64,000 bases of DNA from Paracoccaceae bacterium (GCA_017510335.1 JAFWNM010000038.1:1-64000); one strand, 5' to 3'. Counted from the stretch's first letter, positions 17,948 to 27,438 are shown. Translations and numbers: made by a program. The notes: generated by a model not told the origin, from the sequence alone.

Positions 17948-18994
17948 ATGCGTTTTCCGGTTTTGCCCTTCGCCCTTGCCAGTTTCGCGCCGGTTCCATT
18001 GCTGGCCTATGGCGGGTTTGAGGGGGGGGCTGCGCTGTGGGTTGCGGTGATCTATACATCCTTCTTCGCGTTCGTCATGGATCAGATCCTGCCTGCAACC
18101 AACCGTGACGGCACCGAAACCGGCGACTTTCCCGCCGCCAACACGCTGTCGGTTGTTCTGGCCATAAGCCATTTGGCCCTGATGCCGCTTGCAGTGATGT
18201 CGGTTGCGGGGCTGACGGGGTTGGGTGGTGGCGAACGGGTGGCGGCGTTTTTCGGGTTCGGGCTGTATTTCGGGCAGGTCAGCAATTCCAACGCCCATGA
18301 ACTTATTCACCGCGGCGACAAGATTTTGTTTTCGCTTGGCAAATGGGTTTATATTTCAATGCTCTATGGCCATCATACAACAGCCCACAGGTTGTTGCAT
18401 CATGTCCATGTGTCCACCCCGCTGGACCCTAATTTCCCGCCAAAGGGGCGCAGCTTCTACAGGTATTTTCTGCGCGGATGGGTGGGCAGTTTTACGCGCG
18501 GCTACCGCGTGGAACAACAGCGCGCCGCACGCGCGGGGCGCGTGACGCCGTATGTTGAATATGTGGGCGGGGGGCTGGCATTTCTGCTTGCCTTCGGGGT
18601 GGCTTTTGGCTGGGGGGGAATGGCGGCCTATCTGGGCCTGTGTTTTTATGCGCAATCGCAACTGGCGATGGTGGATTATTTGCAGCATTACGGGCTGGCG
18701 CGGCAGAAATTGCCCGATGGCAGCTATGAACCGCAAGCCAGCCACCACAGCTGGAACAGCCCGCATTGGTTTTCATCGCATATGATGGTCAATGCCGCGC
18801 GCCATTCCGACCATCACGCCAACCCAAACCGGATATATCCGGCACTGCGCCTGCCGCAACATCACCCTGTCTTGCCTTACTCGCTGCCTGCAATGGGAAT
18901 TGTTGCGCTGCTGCCCGCCTTGTGGTTCAAGCTGATGGATAAGCGCGTGGACAAGGTGCTGTCCAGTGCGCGGGAAATGGCAATAAAAGGGTAA
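17948..18994 (+). CDS. alkB: alkane 1-monooxygenase (AlkB-type membrane di-iron hydroxylase)
   Basis: A 348-residue integral-membrane hydroxylase that inserts oxygen at the terminal carbon of alkanes or related hydrophobic chains, using rubredoxin for electrons. The histidine boxes are present: HELIHR (H117/H121), GHHTTAHRLLHHVH (about 141-154), the YLQHYGL motif and ARHSDHHANP (about residues 283-292). Six or so hydrophobic segments surround them. Length is slightly shorter than the roughly 400 residues of classical AlkB. No rubredoxin gene is adjacent. A small exported protein starts 3 bp after its stop and may be co-transcribed. Confidence 0.93.
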   Translation: MRFPVLPFALASFAPVPLLAYGGFEGGAALWVAVIYTSFFAFVMDQILPATNRDGTETGDFPAANTLSVVLAISHLALMPLAVMSVAGLTGLGGGERVAAFFGFGLYFGQVSNSNAHELIHRGDKILFSLGKWVYISMLYGHHTTAHRLLHHVHVSTPLDPNFPPKGRSFYRYFLRGWVGSFTRGYRVEQQRAARAGRVTPYVEYVGGGLAFLLAFGVAFGWGGMAAYLGLCFYAQSQLAMVDYLQHYGLARQKLPDGSYEPQASHHSWNSPHWFSSHMMVNAARHSDHHANPNRIYPALRLPQHHPVLPYSLPAMGIVALLPALWFKLMDKRVDKVLSSAREMAIKG

Positions 18995-18997
18995 GTC

Positions 18998-19414
18998 ATG
19001 GTCAAACGACATATACGCGGCGCATTTGTCCTGCTGGCCCTGATGTTTGCGACACTGCCGCTTCGGGCGCAAACCCCCATGGGTGCGGCGGAATTTGAAG
19101 CCTATGTCACAGGGCGCACCCTAACCTTCGGGTCGGGCGGCGCGCCATATGGTGTTGAAGAATTCCGCCCCGGCCGGCGCACTGTCTGGGCCTTCATAGG
19201 CGAGGAGTGCCGCGAGGGGCATTGGTTCGCACGCGAGGAACAGATTTGTTTTGTCTATGATGACGCGCCAGACGCCGAGCATTGCTGGATTTTCTGGCGC
19301 AGTGACAGCGGGCTGAATGCCCGTTTCATCAGTGACACATCCGACACCGAACTTTACGAGGTGGAAAACAGCCCCCGACCGCTGATCTGCCCCGGCCCCG
19401 AAGTGGGGGTATGA
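18998..19414 (+). CDS. small exported protein of unknown function
   Basis: A 138-residue protein with a clear signal peptide (positively charged MVKRHIRG, hydrophobic FVLLALMFATLPL, cleavage after RAQ near residue 25). The mature part has four cysteines (EECREGHW, QICFVYD, EHCWIFW, LICPGP), suggesting two disulfides in the periplasm. I do not recognise a family. It begins 3 bp after the alkB stop, so co-expression is likely, but a functional link is unproven. Confidence 0.75.
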   Translation: MVKRHIRGAFVLLALMFATLPLRAQTPMGAAEFEAYVTGRTLTFGSGGAPYGVEEFRPGRRTVWAFIGEECREGHWFAREEQICFVYDDAPDAEHCWIFWRSDSGLNARFISDTSDTELYEVENSPRPLICPGPEVGV

Positions 19415-19456
19415 CGCGGCGGGTGGTCAGCCGCGCCCATACCACTATCCGTCCCG

Positions 19457-20041
19457 TCAGGCATGGCCAATCCTGCCCGACAGAAGGCGCGGGTCCACAC
19501 CGATCTTGCGCAGCGCCTTGTCCCATTTCTGGCCGTCGGGTGTTGTGAACAGCAGGTCTTGATCCGCCTCGACCAGCAGCCAGCCGCCAGCATGCAGTTC
19601 TTCTTCCAGCTGGTTGGGTCCCCACCCGGCATAGCCCAGCGCGGCAATGGCATTCACTGGGCCCTGCCCCCGCACCAATCCGGCCAGAACATCGCTGGAG
19701 GTTGTCAGCACGATCCCGTCGATGACCTGAATACTCCCATCAGCGCTGAAATAATCGGGCGAATGCAACACGAAGCCGCGTCCGGTTTCCACCGGACCCC
19801 CGAAATGGATGGGGCCGTCTGTTGCGCTGCCACCATCCGCCAGCCCGGAATTATTGCCCCCGTCGGCCAGCTGCAAATGTTGCGCAAGTTTGTGAATCGT
19901 CAAATCCGGCAAGGGCTTGTTGATAATCAGCCCCATCGTGCCATCTGCCGATTGCGCACACAAAAACACCACCGCATGCGCGAAGCGCGGGTCAGGCATT
20001 GCTGGTGTTGCGATCAGCAGTTTTCCGGTAAGGCTGGCCAT
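19457..20041 (-). CDS. YqgE/AlgH family protein
   Basis: A 194-residue member of the UPF0301 (YqgE/AlgH) family. Diagnostic parts are LTGKLLIATPAMPDPRFAHA at the N-terminus, GTMGLIINKPL, HFGGPVETGRGFVLH and ALGYAGWGPNQLEEEL. The biochemical role of the family is not settled; AlgH influences alginate genes in Pseudomonas. The ATG at 20041 is preferred over the in-frame extension to 20107 because family members start at this point. Convergent with the small exported protein. Confidence 0.94.
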   Translation of the reverse strand: MASLTGKLLIATPAMPDPRFAHAVVFLCAQSADGTMGLIINKPLPDLTIHKLAQHLQLADGGNNSGLADGGSATDGPIHFGGPVETGRGFVLHSPDYFSADGSIQVIDGIVLTTSSDVLAGLVRGQGPVNAIAALGYAGWGPNQLEEELHAGGWLLVEADQDLLFTTPDGQKWDKALRKIGVDPRLLSGRIGHA

Positions 20042-20197
20042 TTCACTCAATCTGTTGTTCGGTGGTTTCACAATGCCCAGCATGGGCGCTATTGCCAAGG
20101 GGCACAACCGGATATGGTTGACACGAAGATGTCACAGCCGCTTGTGGTCGCTGATTTGTGACTTCCGTTTCAGTGCCGAACAGGGAATCTAGGTGCC

Positions 20198-21019
20198 ATG
20201 GACATACACACCCCCATTCGTGCCGCAGTGCTTGCCGCTGCCCTGATGTTGCCCTTCGGGGTTCAGGCCCAAAGCCCTGTTCCATCCGATCTGGTTCAGG
20301 CCGGAATACGGCCCGGTTGGAAGTCTGATTCGGGAACGTATATTGCGGCGCTGCATCTGAAACTGTCGCCCGACTGGATCACCTATTGGCGCCATCCTGG
20401 CGAAAGCGGTATCGCGCCGCGGCTGGATTGGGGCGCATCGTCAAATCTGGCGCAGGTTAGGGTGCATTGGCCCGAACCGCGCCTGTTCCAGAAAGCAGGC
20501 TTCAACAGCATCGGGTATATGAACGAACTTGTCTTGCCTGTTGAACTGACACCACACGATCCCGGCGCGCCTGTTATTTTCGATGCAACGCTTAGCATTG
20601 GCGTATGCAACGACATTTGCGTGCCCGTCGATTTGCGTGTGCGCACATCGCTGAACGGTGGCGGCCCCCATGACACCATCATTGCAAACGCGCTGACACA
20701 CCGGCCCGGCACGGCACGCGGGGCGGGGTTGCACGGCCTGACATGCACCCTTGATCCCGACAGTCGCGGGCTGCGGCTAAGTGTGCAGATGGACATTCCC
20801 AGCACCGGCAATCAGGAATTTCTGCTGGTGGAACTGCCGGATCACGGCCTGCGCAGCCATGTCCTGCCATCCCACCGCGAGGGGGGCACCATCACCGGCC
20901 AGACGCGCCTGCGCCCTGCGTCCGGGCAGGTGGGGGGCATTGACCGCTCGTCGGTTCGGGTCAGTCTTGTCAGTGAAAACGGCACGCTCAGCCATCAGGG
21001 TTGCTCGGTCCTGCCTTGA
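20198..21019 (+). CDS. exported DsbD N-terminal-domain protein
   Basis: A 273-residue periplasmic protein made of a signal peptide (cleavage after VQAQ, about residue 25) and a DsbD_N-like immunoglobulin-fold domain. It shows WKTD-like GWKSDSGTYIAALHLKLSPDW, WRHPGESGIAPRLDW and the redox pair C-x3-C in GVCNDICVP (about residues 143-151). In DsbD this domain passes electrons to periplasmic partners. Here the membrane and thioredoxin domains are absent, so another membrane partner must reduce it. Its last 25 bases overlap tail-to-tail with the convergent RND pump gene. Confidence 0.85.
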   Translation: MDIHTPIRAAVLAAALMLPFGVQAQSPVPSDLVQAGIRPGWKSDSGTYIAALHLKLSPDWITYWRHPGESGIAPRLDWGASSNLAQVRVHWPEPRLFQKAGFNSIGYMNELVLPVELTPHDPGAPVIFDATLSIGVCNDICVPVDLRVRTSLNGGGPHDTIIANALTHRPGTARGAGLHGLTCTLDPDSRGLRLSVQMDIPSTGNQEFLLVELPDHGLRSHVLPSHREGGTITGQTRLRPASGQVGGIDRSSVRVSLVSENGTLSHQGCSVLP

Positions 21020-24000
21020 AGCGGGGCTGGCGCGGCGCGGCCGGTCAGCCACATGACCAACGCCCCAAGCAGCCAGCCCACCACCAGCGCCAGCACCGAC
21101 CCCGCCAGAAACAGCGCCAGGGCTGCGCCCATCGGGGCAGCGCCCATGCCTGATACAACATGCGCCAGCATATCGGGCAAGGCCCCGCGCCAGAACACCG
21201 CCCCCATTGTGGCCGCGAACCACATTGCCAGAACCCCGGCGACCAGCACCGGCACCACCAACACCCCGCGCCCGCGCACAGGCCACGCAAAAGCGCGGCG
21301 CAAGGACACGAACTGGCGCTGCACATCATGCCCGATGGCCAGAACCGCAGGCACCATCAGCAATACGACAACCATCCCGAACCCAAGCCCGTAAACCAGT
21401 GTTATAACCGTGGGTTTCAGGAACGCCGCTTCGGTCGAGGCTTCGAACAGAAGCGGGCTAAGGCCCAGCACCGTGGTCAGCGTTGTCAACAAAACCGGGC
21501 GCAGCCGGTCACATGCCGCATCAATGATTGACGGGACAAGCCCCCTGTCGCGTGCATATTGATCAACAGTCGTGACCAGAACGATGGAATCATTGATGAT
21601 AATCCCCACCATGCCAATCACCCCGACAATCGAGAACATCGACATGGCCATGTCCCAGCTGACATGGCCATAGATGACACCGATCATGCCAAATGGAATG
21701 ACTGACATTACAACCAGCGGGCGCGACCAGCTGGAAAACACCCATGCCAGCGTCAGATAGATCAGGATCAGGCACAGCCCCAACCCCACCAGCGCATCAG
21801 ACATGAATTCGCGTTCCTGTTCCGCCTGCCCCGACAGGCGGGTGGTTATGCCAAAATCCGCTTCCAGTTGCGGCAGGATTTGCGCCGTCAGTGCAAGCGA
21901 CACGTCGCGCGCGCGGGCAGGGTCATCTTCGGACAGGTCACCACTGACAGTCACCACGCGCACGCCGTTTTCGCGCCGGACTGTCGAAAACCCCTGCCGT
22001 TCACGCACCGAGACAATATCCCCCAGCGGGACATACGCACCCCCGTCAGCGCGCATCATCATGCTGTCCAGAAAATCGGCGGCGCGCTCTGCCTCTGGCA
22101 GTTCGACGCGCACGCGCCCGGTGCGAATACCGTCGGGAAAGGTCGCTGCCTCGACCCCGGATAGGCGGTTGCGCAGGTCACGCGACAAACCGTCAATCGT
22201 AAACCCAAGCGCCTGTCCTTGCGGGGTCAGTTCCAGCAGAAGTTCGGATTTGTCATAAGGCAGGCTGTCTTCCAGTCCGGTGATTTCGGGAAAGGGCGCC
22301 AAGGCCACGCGCAGCGCTTCGGCTGCGTCCTTCAGGGTTTGCGCATCCCCGCCCGCCAGATCGACCGACAGTGTGTCGCCCCCCGGTCCCGTGCCCCATG
22401 ACCGGAAGGACAGTTCGTCCAGACGGGGGTGGGGGCGCACTTCGTCTTGCAAGGCGGATGCAAAGGCAAAAGACGTGATTGCGCGCGAATCGGCATCCAC
22501 CAGCTCAATGCTGATGGACCCCAGAAGATGCGCATCCTTGTTTTCCGCCGCCGCCGATGGGCGACCGGATTGCCCGCCTGCCTCGACCATGACAAAAGTG
22601 GTCGGGTCGCGCCCGTCCTCGGCCACGCTTGCGGCCACAACCGCATCTGTCGCGCGCTGCAATTCGCGCAACATGGCAATCGTGTCTTCGCGGCTGGCCC
22701 CGTCCACCATGACGATATTGCCAGTGATGGACCCCTGTTCGGGCGGGTTGAAAAACCGGAAGGGCAAATCGCCGCGCAGCAGAAAGGCCGCTTGCGTGGC
22801 CAGAAGGGCAATCAACGCCGCAACTACAGGATATCTTGCAAACACCACAAAGCGCATCAGCGGGCGGAAGCCGCGTTCACGCACCCAGCGAAAGCCGCGA
22901 TTGACCTGCCGCGATGGCCAGTCATACCAGCGCTGTTTCAACCCGCTGGCAATGGCATGATACATGTGGTTGGGCAGGATCAGGAAACATTCAACCAGCG
23001 ATGCCACCAGAACAGCAATCACTGTCAGCGGAATATCGGCGATCAAACTGCCAAAGCGCCCGCCCACAACGATAAGCGCGCCGAACGCCAGAACAGTGGT
23101 GATGGTCGCGGCAAACACGGGCTGTGCCATGCGGGTGGCGGCATTTTCCGCGGCCTGCGCGGGGCCCTCGCCCAGTTCGCGGGCGCGGTAATCAGCGTGT
23201 TCCCCCACCACGATGGCGTCATCCACCACAATGCCCAGCGTGATGATCAGCGCAAAAAGCGAGATCATGTTGAAGCTAAGCCCCATCAGATACATGACCG
23301 CGATGGCCGCCAGCATGGCCGCCGGAATACCTGCAGACACCCAAAATGCCGTGCGCGCGTTCAGAAACAGGAACAACAGCACAACCACCAGCCCCAGCCC
23401 CAGCAGCCCGTTCTTGACCAACAGCATGATCCGGCCGGAAATGTATTCTGCCCGCGTCGACACCAGTTCAATGCGGGTTCCTTCGGGCAGGCCCGCGTTC
23501 ATCTGTTCGGCCAGGTCCTGAACACGGGCCTGAATGGCAATCGCATCGCCCTGCTCGGACCTGTCAACGCGCAGCGTAATTGCGGGGTTTTCCCCCACAA
23601 AGAAGGCGCGGTCGCGGTCAATCATGCCTTCGCTTACCTGTGCGACATCGCCAATGCGCAATACAGACCCGTCTGCGCGGGTGCGCAGGGCAATATCGGC
23701 AATATCCGTGGCGCTGCGGCGTTCAGCGCCTGTGCGCACCCGCGCGGCCCCTGACGACACTTCGCCCGTGGGGTCCATGCTGATGGTGGCGCGAATGGCC
23801 TGCGCGATATCGGCCATGCCAATGTCATGTTCAATCAGGTTGCGCGACGGCAGTTCAACCATCACTTCGGCACTGGCCACACCGGACACGCTGACACGGG
23901 TAATCCCGTCATCAAACAGGCGCGCGGCAAATTCATCCGCAAATCGCGCAAGCTGTTCCACGGCAACAGGGCCGGTGACAACCACATTTGTAACCCGGTC

Positions 24001-24459
24001 CGACCAGCCGGACCGACGCGCGACAGGGTCATCAGCATCTTCCGGCAGGGTGCTGACCGTGTCGAGTGCGTCCTGCACATCGGAACTGGCGCGGCCCATG
24101 TCCCAGCCGGTTTCAAATTCCAGCGTAAAGCGCGCGCGCCCTTCGGTGGACTGGCTGGACACTTTCGCCACCCCTTCCACTGCCTGAAGGGTGGGGCTGA
24201 CAAGCTGCACGATGGCCGCGTCCACATCTTCGGCACCCGCGCCGGACCACCCGATATCAATGCGGATATTGTCGACCACCACATCCGGAAAGAACTGTGC
24301 GCGCATTTGCGGAATGGCCGCCAGCCCCGACACCAGCATGATGACCAGCAGCAGGTTCGCGGCTGTCTTGTGGCGGGTGAAATACCGGAATACGCCCAGC
24401 GCGCGCACAGCAAGCCGTTGTTTCGTTGCCCCGGGGCTGGTGTGTTCGCGCATGCTCAA
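20995..24459 (-). CDS. RND efflux permease, pair 2, with C-terminal extension
   Basis: A 1154-residue RND-superfamily transporter, about 100 residues longer than usual. The first ~1040 residues have normal layout: helix 1 TAANLLLVIMLVSGLAAIPQ, the proton-relay pair in TLGIVVDDAIVVGEHADYR, and the final canonical helix FGMVVVLLMVPAVLAIG. After that come an arginine-rich linker and two or three extra hydrophobic segments (VLVVPVLVAGVLAMWF and ALALFLAGSVLALVVGWLLG). Its start overlaps the adaptor gene stop by four bases. The 3' end overlaps the convergent DsbD_N gene by 25 bp. Substrate unknown. Confidence 0.93.
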   Translation of the reverse strand: MSMREHTSPGATKQRLAVRALGVFRYFTRHKTAANLLLVIMLVSGLAAIPQMRAQFFPDVVVDNIRIDIGWSGAGAEDVDAAIVQLVSPTLQAVEGVAKVSSQSTEGRARFTLEFETGWDMGRASSDVQDALDTVSTLPEDADDPVARRSGWSDRVTNVVVTGPVAVEQLARFADEFAARLFDDGITRVSVSGVASAEVMVELPSRNLIEHDIGMADIAQAIRATISMDPTGEVSSGAARVRTGAERRSATDIADIALRTRADGSVLRIGDVAQVSEGMIDRDRAFFVGENPAITLRVDRSEQGDAIAIQARVQDLAEQMNAGLPEGTRIELVSTRAEYISGRIMLLVKNGLLGLGLVVVLLFLFLNARTAFWVSAGIPAAMLAAIAVMYLMGLSFNMISLFALIITLGIVVDDAIVVGEHADYRARELGEGPAQAAENAATRMAQPVFAATITTVLAFGALIVVGGRFGSLIADIPLTVIAVLVASLVECFLILPNHMYHAIASGLKQRWYDWPSRQVNRGFRWVRERGFRPLMRFVVFARYPVVAALIALLATQAAFLLRGDLPFRFFNPPEQGSITGNIVMVDGASREDTIAMLRELQRATDAVVAASVAEDGRDPTTFVMVEAGGQSGRPSAAAENKDAHLLGSISIELVDADSRAITSFAFASALQDEVRPHPRLDELSFRSWGTGPGGDTLSVDLAGGDAQTLKDAAEALRVALAPFPEITGLEDSLPYDKSELLLELTPQGQALGFTIDGLSRDLRNRLSGVEAATFPDGIRTGRVRVELPEAERAADFLDSMMMRADGGAYVPLGDIVSVRERQGFSTVRRENGVRVVTVSGDLSEDDPARARDVSLALTAQILPQLEADFGITTRLSGQAEQEREFMSDALVGLGLCLILIYLTLAWVFSSWSRPLVVMSVIPFGMIGVIYGHVSWDMAMSMFSIVGVIGMVGIIINDSIVLVTTVDQYARDRGLVPSIIDAACDRLRPVLLTTLTTVLGLSPLLFEASTEAAFLKPTVITLVYGLGFGMVVVLLMVPAVLAIGHDVQRQFVSLRRAFAWPVRGRGVLVVPVLVAGVLAMWFAATMGAVFWRGALPDMLAHVVSGMGAAPMGAALALFLAGSVLALVVGWLLGALVMWLTGRAAPAPLQGRTEQP

Positions 24460-25961
24460 CCCCCGCTCATCGGGCCGCCACGCCCCCCGCCACCACCAGC
24501 GCCGCCACCGTTTTCAATGCGTTCAATCATCTGCACTGGCACCTGATCTTCCGACAGTTGCGCAATCATGCGCGCGCGCACTTGTTCGGGCATGCCGCTA
24601 TTGCCTTCGACCTGCGCAATAAGCTGCGCGCGGCGCGCGGCGTCAATCGTTACCATTTCGGCGGTTTCGGGCACAGGCGTGCCATCGGCGCCCTGACGCT
24701 GTGGCCTGACCTGGATACCAGCGCCCAGATTGGGCGTGACCTCGCGCACGATTTCCTGTCCTGCCAGCGCCGCATCGGCATGAATGATGACATCATCGCC
24801 CTGCCTGCGCAGCACAGTGACCGGCACCGCGCGCAGGCGGTTGTCATCATTGATGACCAGCACATCCCCGCGCGCGGTCAGTGCAGATGCTGGCAGCAGG
24901 GCCACATTTTGCAATGCGGGTTCCTGCAGGCGCACCGTCACAAAATCCCCGGGGCGAAATCCACGCGGGGCGTCCAGTTCCACAAACAACCGCCGCCCGC
25001 TTTGGCCCTGCTCTACTGTGGCAGAGGCCCGCAGCACCCGCCCCGGCGAGGTGATCTCGAACCCGGCCACTTCCAGCGCGATTTCCGCGCCAGTGTCGCG
25101 CAGGGCGCCGTCTTCATCCAGAAGCCGCAGATATTGCGCCGTGGACAGCCGCACCGACACTTCCAGCGCGGCGGGGTCAATGATGCGCGCCAGCTGTTCG
25201 CTGGTATTCACAATGCGCCCTTCAACAAGTGTCACATCGGTCAGTGTGCCGGTGAAACTGGCGTAAACGCGCGTGTCATCCAGCCTGCGCTGCGCCTCAT
25301 TCACGGAAATATGCTGGCGTTCCAGTGCGGTGCGGGCCTGATGCACGCGCGCTTCTGCCTGTGCCTGTGCCTGCTTGCGCCCGACCACAGCCTGACGCGC
25401 CGATGACAGGGCAAGTTCCGCTTCTTCCAGCGCCGCTTCGGTGGACACGCCACGATCGGCCAGGCCCTGCCTGCGCGCCAGCGCGCGTTCACGCAGGTTA
25501 AACTGCGCATCGGCCGCGTCCACATCTTCGGCGGCCAGCACCAGCGCGCGTTCAGCGTCGCGCAGTTCTGCTTGTGCGCGGGTCAGGTCAGACTGCGCAA
25601 GCGCCAGCGCCGATTGTGCATCTGCGGGATCAATACGAAACAGCAATTGCCCCTGGGTGACCTCTGCCCCATCTTCAAACCCCGGTGCCACTTCCAGCAC
25701 ACGCCCGCCCACAGGGGCGCGCAATTCCAGCGCGCGCTGTGTGCGCACTTCCCCGAAGGCGGACAGCGCTGGCGAAATGTCTGCAGGTGCCACCGCCACG
25801 GCGCGCACCGTGAAAACCCGTTCGCGCCCGCTGGCCGACCCGCCTGTGGCCTGCGCGCGGTCCTGAACCGCTGTGACAATCGCATATCCGGCATAGCCCA
25901 GCGCACCCACAGACACCGCTGCCAGCAACAGCGCGACAAGACTTCGGGTCAGAAAACGCAT
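24456..25961 (-). CDS. RND efflux periplasmic adaptor, pair 2
   Basis: A 501-residue membrane-fusion protein, longer than the 370-400 typical. The N-terminus has a membrane anchor (SLVALLLAAVSVGALGYAGY), then RAPVGGRVLEVAPGFEDGAE as the lipoyl half-motif, a long Ala/Glu/Arg coiled-coil hairpin, beta-barrel and membrane-proximal parts. The tail is unusual: an acidic/Arg region and a Gly-rich end (GGGAGGGGGRGG). ATG 25961 is chosen because it has GGAGAG six bases upstream and starts the anchor; the frame continues to 26018 without signal character. Translationally coupled to the pump gene. Confidence 0.92.
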   Translation of the reverse strand: MRFLTRSLVALLLAAVSVGALGYAGYAIVTAVQDRAQATGGSASGRERVFTVRAVAVAPADISPALSAFGEVRTQRALELRAPVGGRVLEVAPGFEDGAEVTQGQLLFRIDPADAQSALALAQSDLTRAQAELRDAERALVLAAEDVDAADAQFNLRERALARRQGLADRGVSTEAALEEAELALSSARQAVVGRKQAQAQAEARVHQARTALERQHISVNEAQRRLDDTRVYASFTGTLTDVTLVEGRIVNTSEQLARIIDPAALEVSVRLSTAQYLRLLDEDGALRDTGAEIALEVAGFEITSPGRVLRASATVEQGQSGRRLFVELDAPRGFRPGDFVTVRLQEPALQNVALLPASALTARGDVLVINDDNRLRAVPVTVLRRQGDDVIIHADAALAGQEIVREVTPNLGAGIQVRPQRQGADGTPVPETAEMVTIDAARRAQLIAQVEGNSGMPEQVRARMIAQLSEDQVPVQMIERIENGGGAGGGGGRGGPMSGG

Positions 25962-26047
25962 GATCTCTCCGGTTCGGATATGGGGCGCGTATGGGGTTTT
26001 ACGCCGCAGAGGCGGCAATGGTTCACCCCCCTATAACGCGCGAATTC

Positions 26048-26590
26048 CTATTTCCGTCGCAGATGTTCATCCAGTCGGGGAAAAATCTCGACAAAGTTAC
26101 AAGGGCGGTGCCGGTAATCGAACTGATGAACCAAAATCTCGTCCCAGCCATCGCGGCAGGCACCGGGCGATCCGGGCAGCGCAAACAGATAAGTGCCCTG
26201 CGCCACGCCCGCACAGGCGCGCGACTGAATGGCCGATGTGCCGATTTTCTGCATGGAAACAATGGTGAAGATGGTGCCGAAGGCGTCGATTTCCTTTTCA
26301 TAGACATCGCGGTGGGCCTCGACCGTCACATCGCGCCCGGTCAGGCCCGTTCCGCCGGTTGTCACAATGGCGTCAATTTCGGGGTTGGCGCACCAATCCC
26401 GCAGTTTGGCGGCTATTTCGCCGCGTTCGTCGCGCGTGATGTCACGCGCGGCCAGAACATGCCCAGCGGCTTCTATGCGGCTTGCCAGCGTGTCGCCGGA
26501 TTTGTCAGATGCCGCATCGCGCGTGTCCGACACAGTCAGCACGGCAAAACGCACGGGCACAAAAGGTTTTTCCGTATCAAGGCGTGTCAT
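26048..26590 (-). CDS. moaB: molybdopterin biosynthesis protein MoaB
   Basis: A 180-residue MoaB/Mog-fold protein that handles adenylylation of molybdopterin in cofactor assembly. Family motifs are AVLTVSDTRDAASDKSGDTL, VTTGGTGLTGRDVT and FALPGSPGACRDGWDEIL. The start at 26590 follows a G-rich ribosome site and overlaps the preceding glycosylase gene stop by four bases. The longer frame to 26719 lies inside the glycosylase gene and is discarded. Confidence 0.96.
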   Translation of the reverse strand: MTRLDTEKPFVPVRFAVLTVSDTRDAASDKSGDTLASRIEAAGHVLAARDITRDERGEIAAKLRDWCANPEIDAIVTTGGTGLTGRDVTVEAHRDVYEKEIDAFGTIFTIVSMQKIGTSAIQSRACAGVAQGTYLFALPGSPGACRDGWDEILVHQFDYRHRPCNFVEIFPRLDEHLRRK

Positions 26591-27396
26591 CTTGCCCCCC
26601 TCAGTGTGGCTTGCAACGACAAAAGATCTTCCCACGCATGGCGCTTCATCGGCGGGTTGCGCAGCAGATACGCGGGATGCAGCATCGGCAGGCAGGGGCG
26701 GCCCATGACCTTGCGCCATTGCCCCCGCAAACGCGTGATCCCTTCGGTTGTGTCCAGCATCGTCCCTGCCGAAATGCGCCCCATCAGGATAAGGATGTCC
26801 GGGTCGACCAATTCGATATGGCGCTGCACAAAGGGACGCATCATCGCGCGTTCATCGCTGGACGGGTCGCGGTTTTGCGGGGGACGCCATGGCAGGATAT
26901 TGGTGATATACAGCGCCTTGGCAGGGTCGGGGTTGTCGCGGCCCATCCCTATGGCGGCAAACATGCGGTCCAGAAGCTGGCCCGCCTCGCCCACGAAGGG
27001 CTTGCCCTGACGGTCTTCCTCGCGGCCCGGTGCCTCGCCCACGATCATGACACGGGCATTGGGCTGGCCATCGGCGAAGACCAGATTGCGCGCACCCAGT
27101 TTCAGTTCACAATGATCATATGCCGCCAATGCCGCCTGAAGCGCCGCCAGATCGCTGGCCGATTCGGCCAGCTGGCAGGCAACGGCCACCGGGTCCACGG
27201 CCTGCGCAAGGGCTGGCGCAGCGGGGGCGGCAGCGGGCGCAGGTGCGGGCGTTTGTGCGGTTTCGCGCTTCTGGGGCAGGTCATAGCGGCTGATGGGCGC
27301 ATCGCATATGGCTTCGTCCACACCCATGTCCAGCTGCCAGTCAAGGGCTGTGCGCGCAAGGTGCCAGTCAGTTTGCCAAGGTGCCATTGTGGTCAT
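26587..27396 (-). CDS. uracil-DNA glycosylase, family 4-like
   Basis: A 269-residue glycosylase that removes uracil from DNA. After an N-terminal region and a low-complexity Ala/Pro linker (about residues 50-75), the catalytic domain has VMIVGEAPGREEDRQGKPFV, GEAGQLLDRMFAAIGM, the PWRPPQNRDP strand and the LHPAYLLRNP motif. Family 4 enzymes carry an iron-sulfur cluster on four cysteines; here the expected CxxC is HCELKLG (one Cys) and the CRPP position is WRPP, so the cluster is probably absent. ATG 27396 is taken as start, with a weak site TTGGGG; it is divergent from pyrB. Confidence 0.88.
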   Translation of the reverse strand: MTTMAPWQTDWHLARTALDWQLDMGVDEAICDAPISRYDLPQKRETAQTPAPAPAAAPAAPALAQAVDPVAVACQLAESASDLAALQAALAAYDHCELKLGARNLVFADGQPNARVMIVGEAPGREEDRQGKPFVGEAGQLLDRMFAAIGMGRDNPDPAKALYITNILPWRPPQNRDPSSDERAMMRPFVQRHIELVDPDILILMGRISAGTMLDTTEGITRLRGQWRKVMGRPCLPMLHPAYLLRNPPMKRHAWEDLLSLQATLRGAR

Positions 27397-27438
27397 ACCC
27401 CAACATATGCCGCAGCGCACAGGGCGCGTAAAGCGGCC

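Noticed and set aside
22429-23754. 441-codon plus-strand frame
   Set aside because: Antisense to the RND pump of pair 2, composition typical of a complementary-strand shadow.
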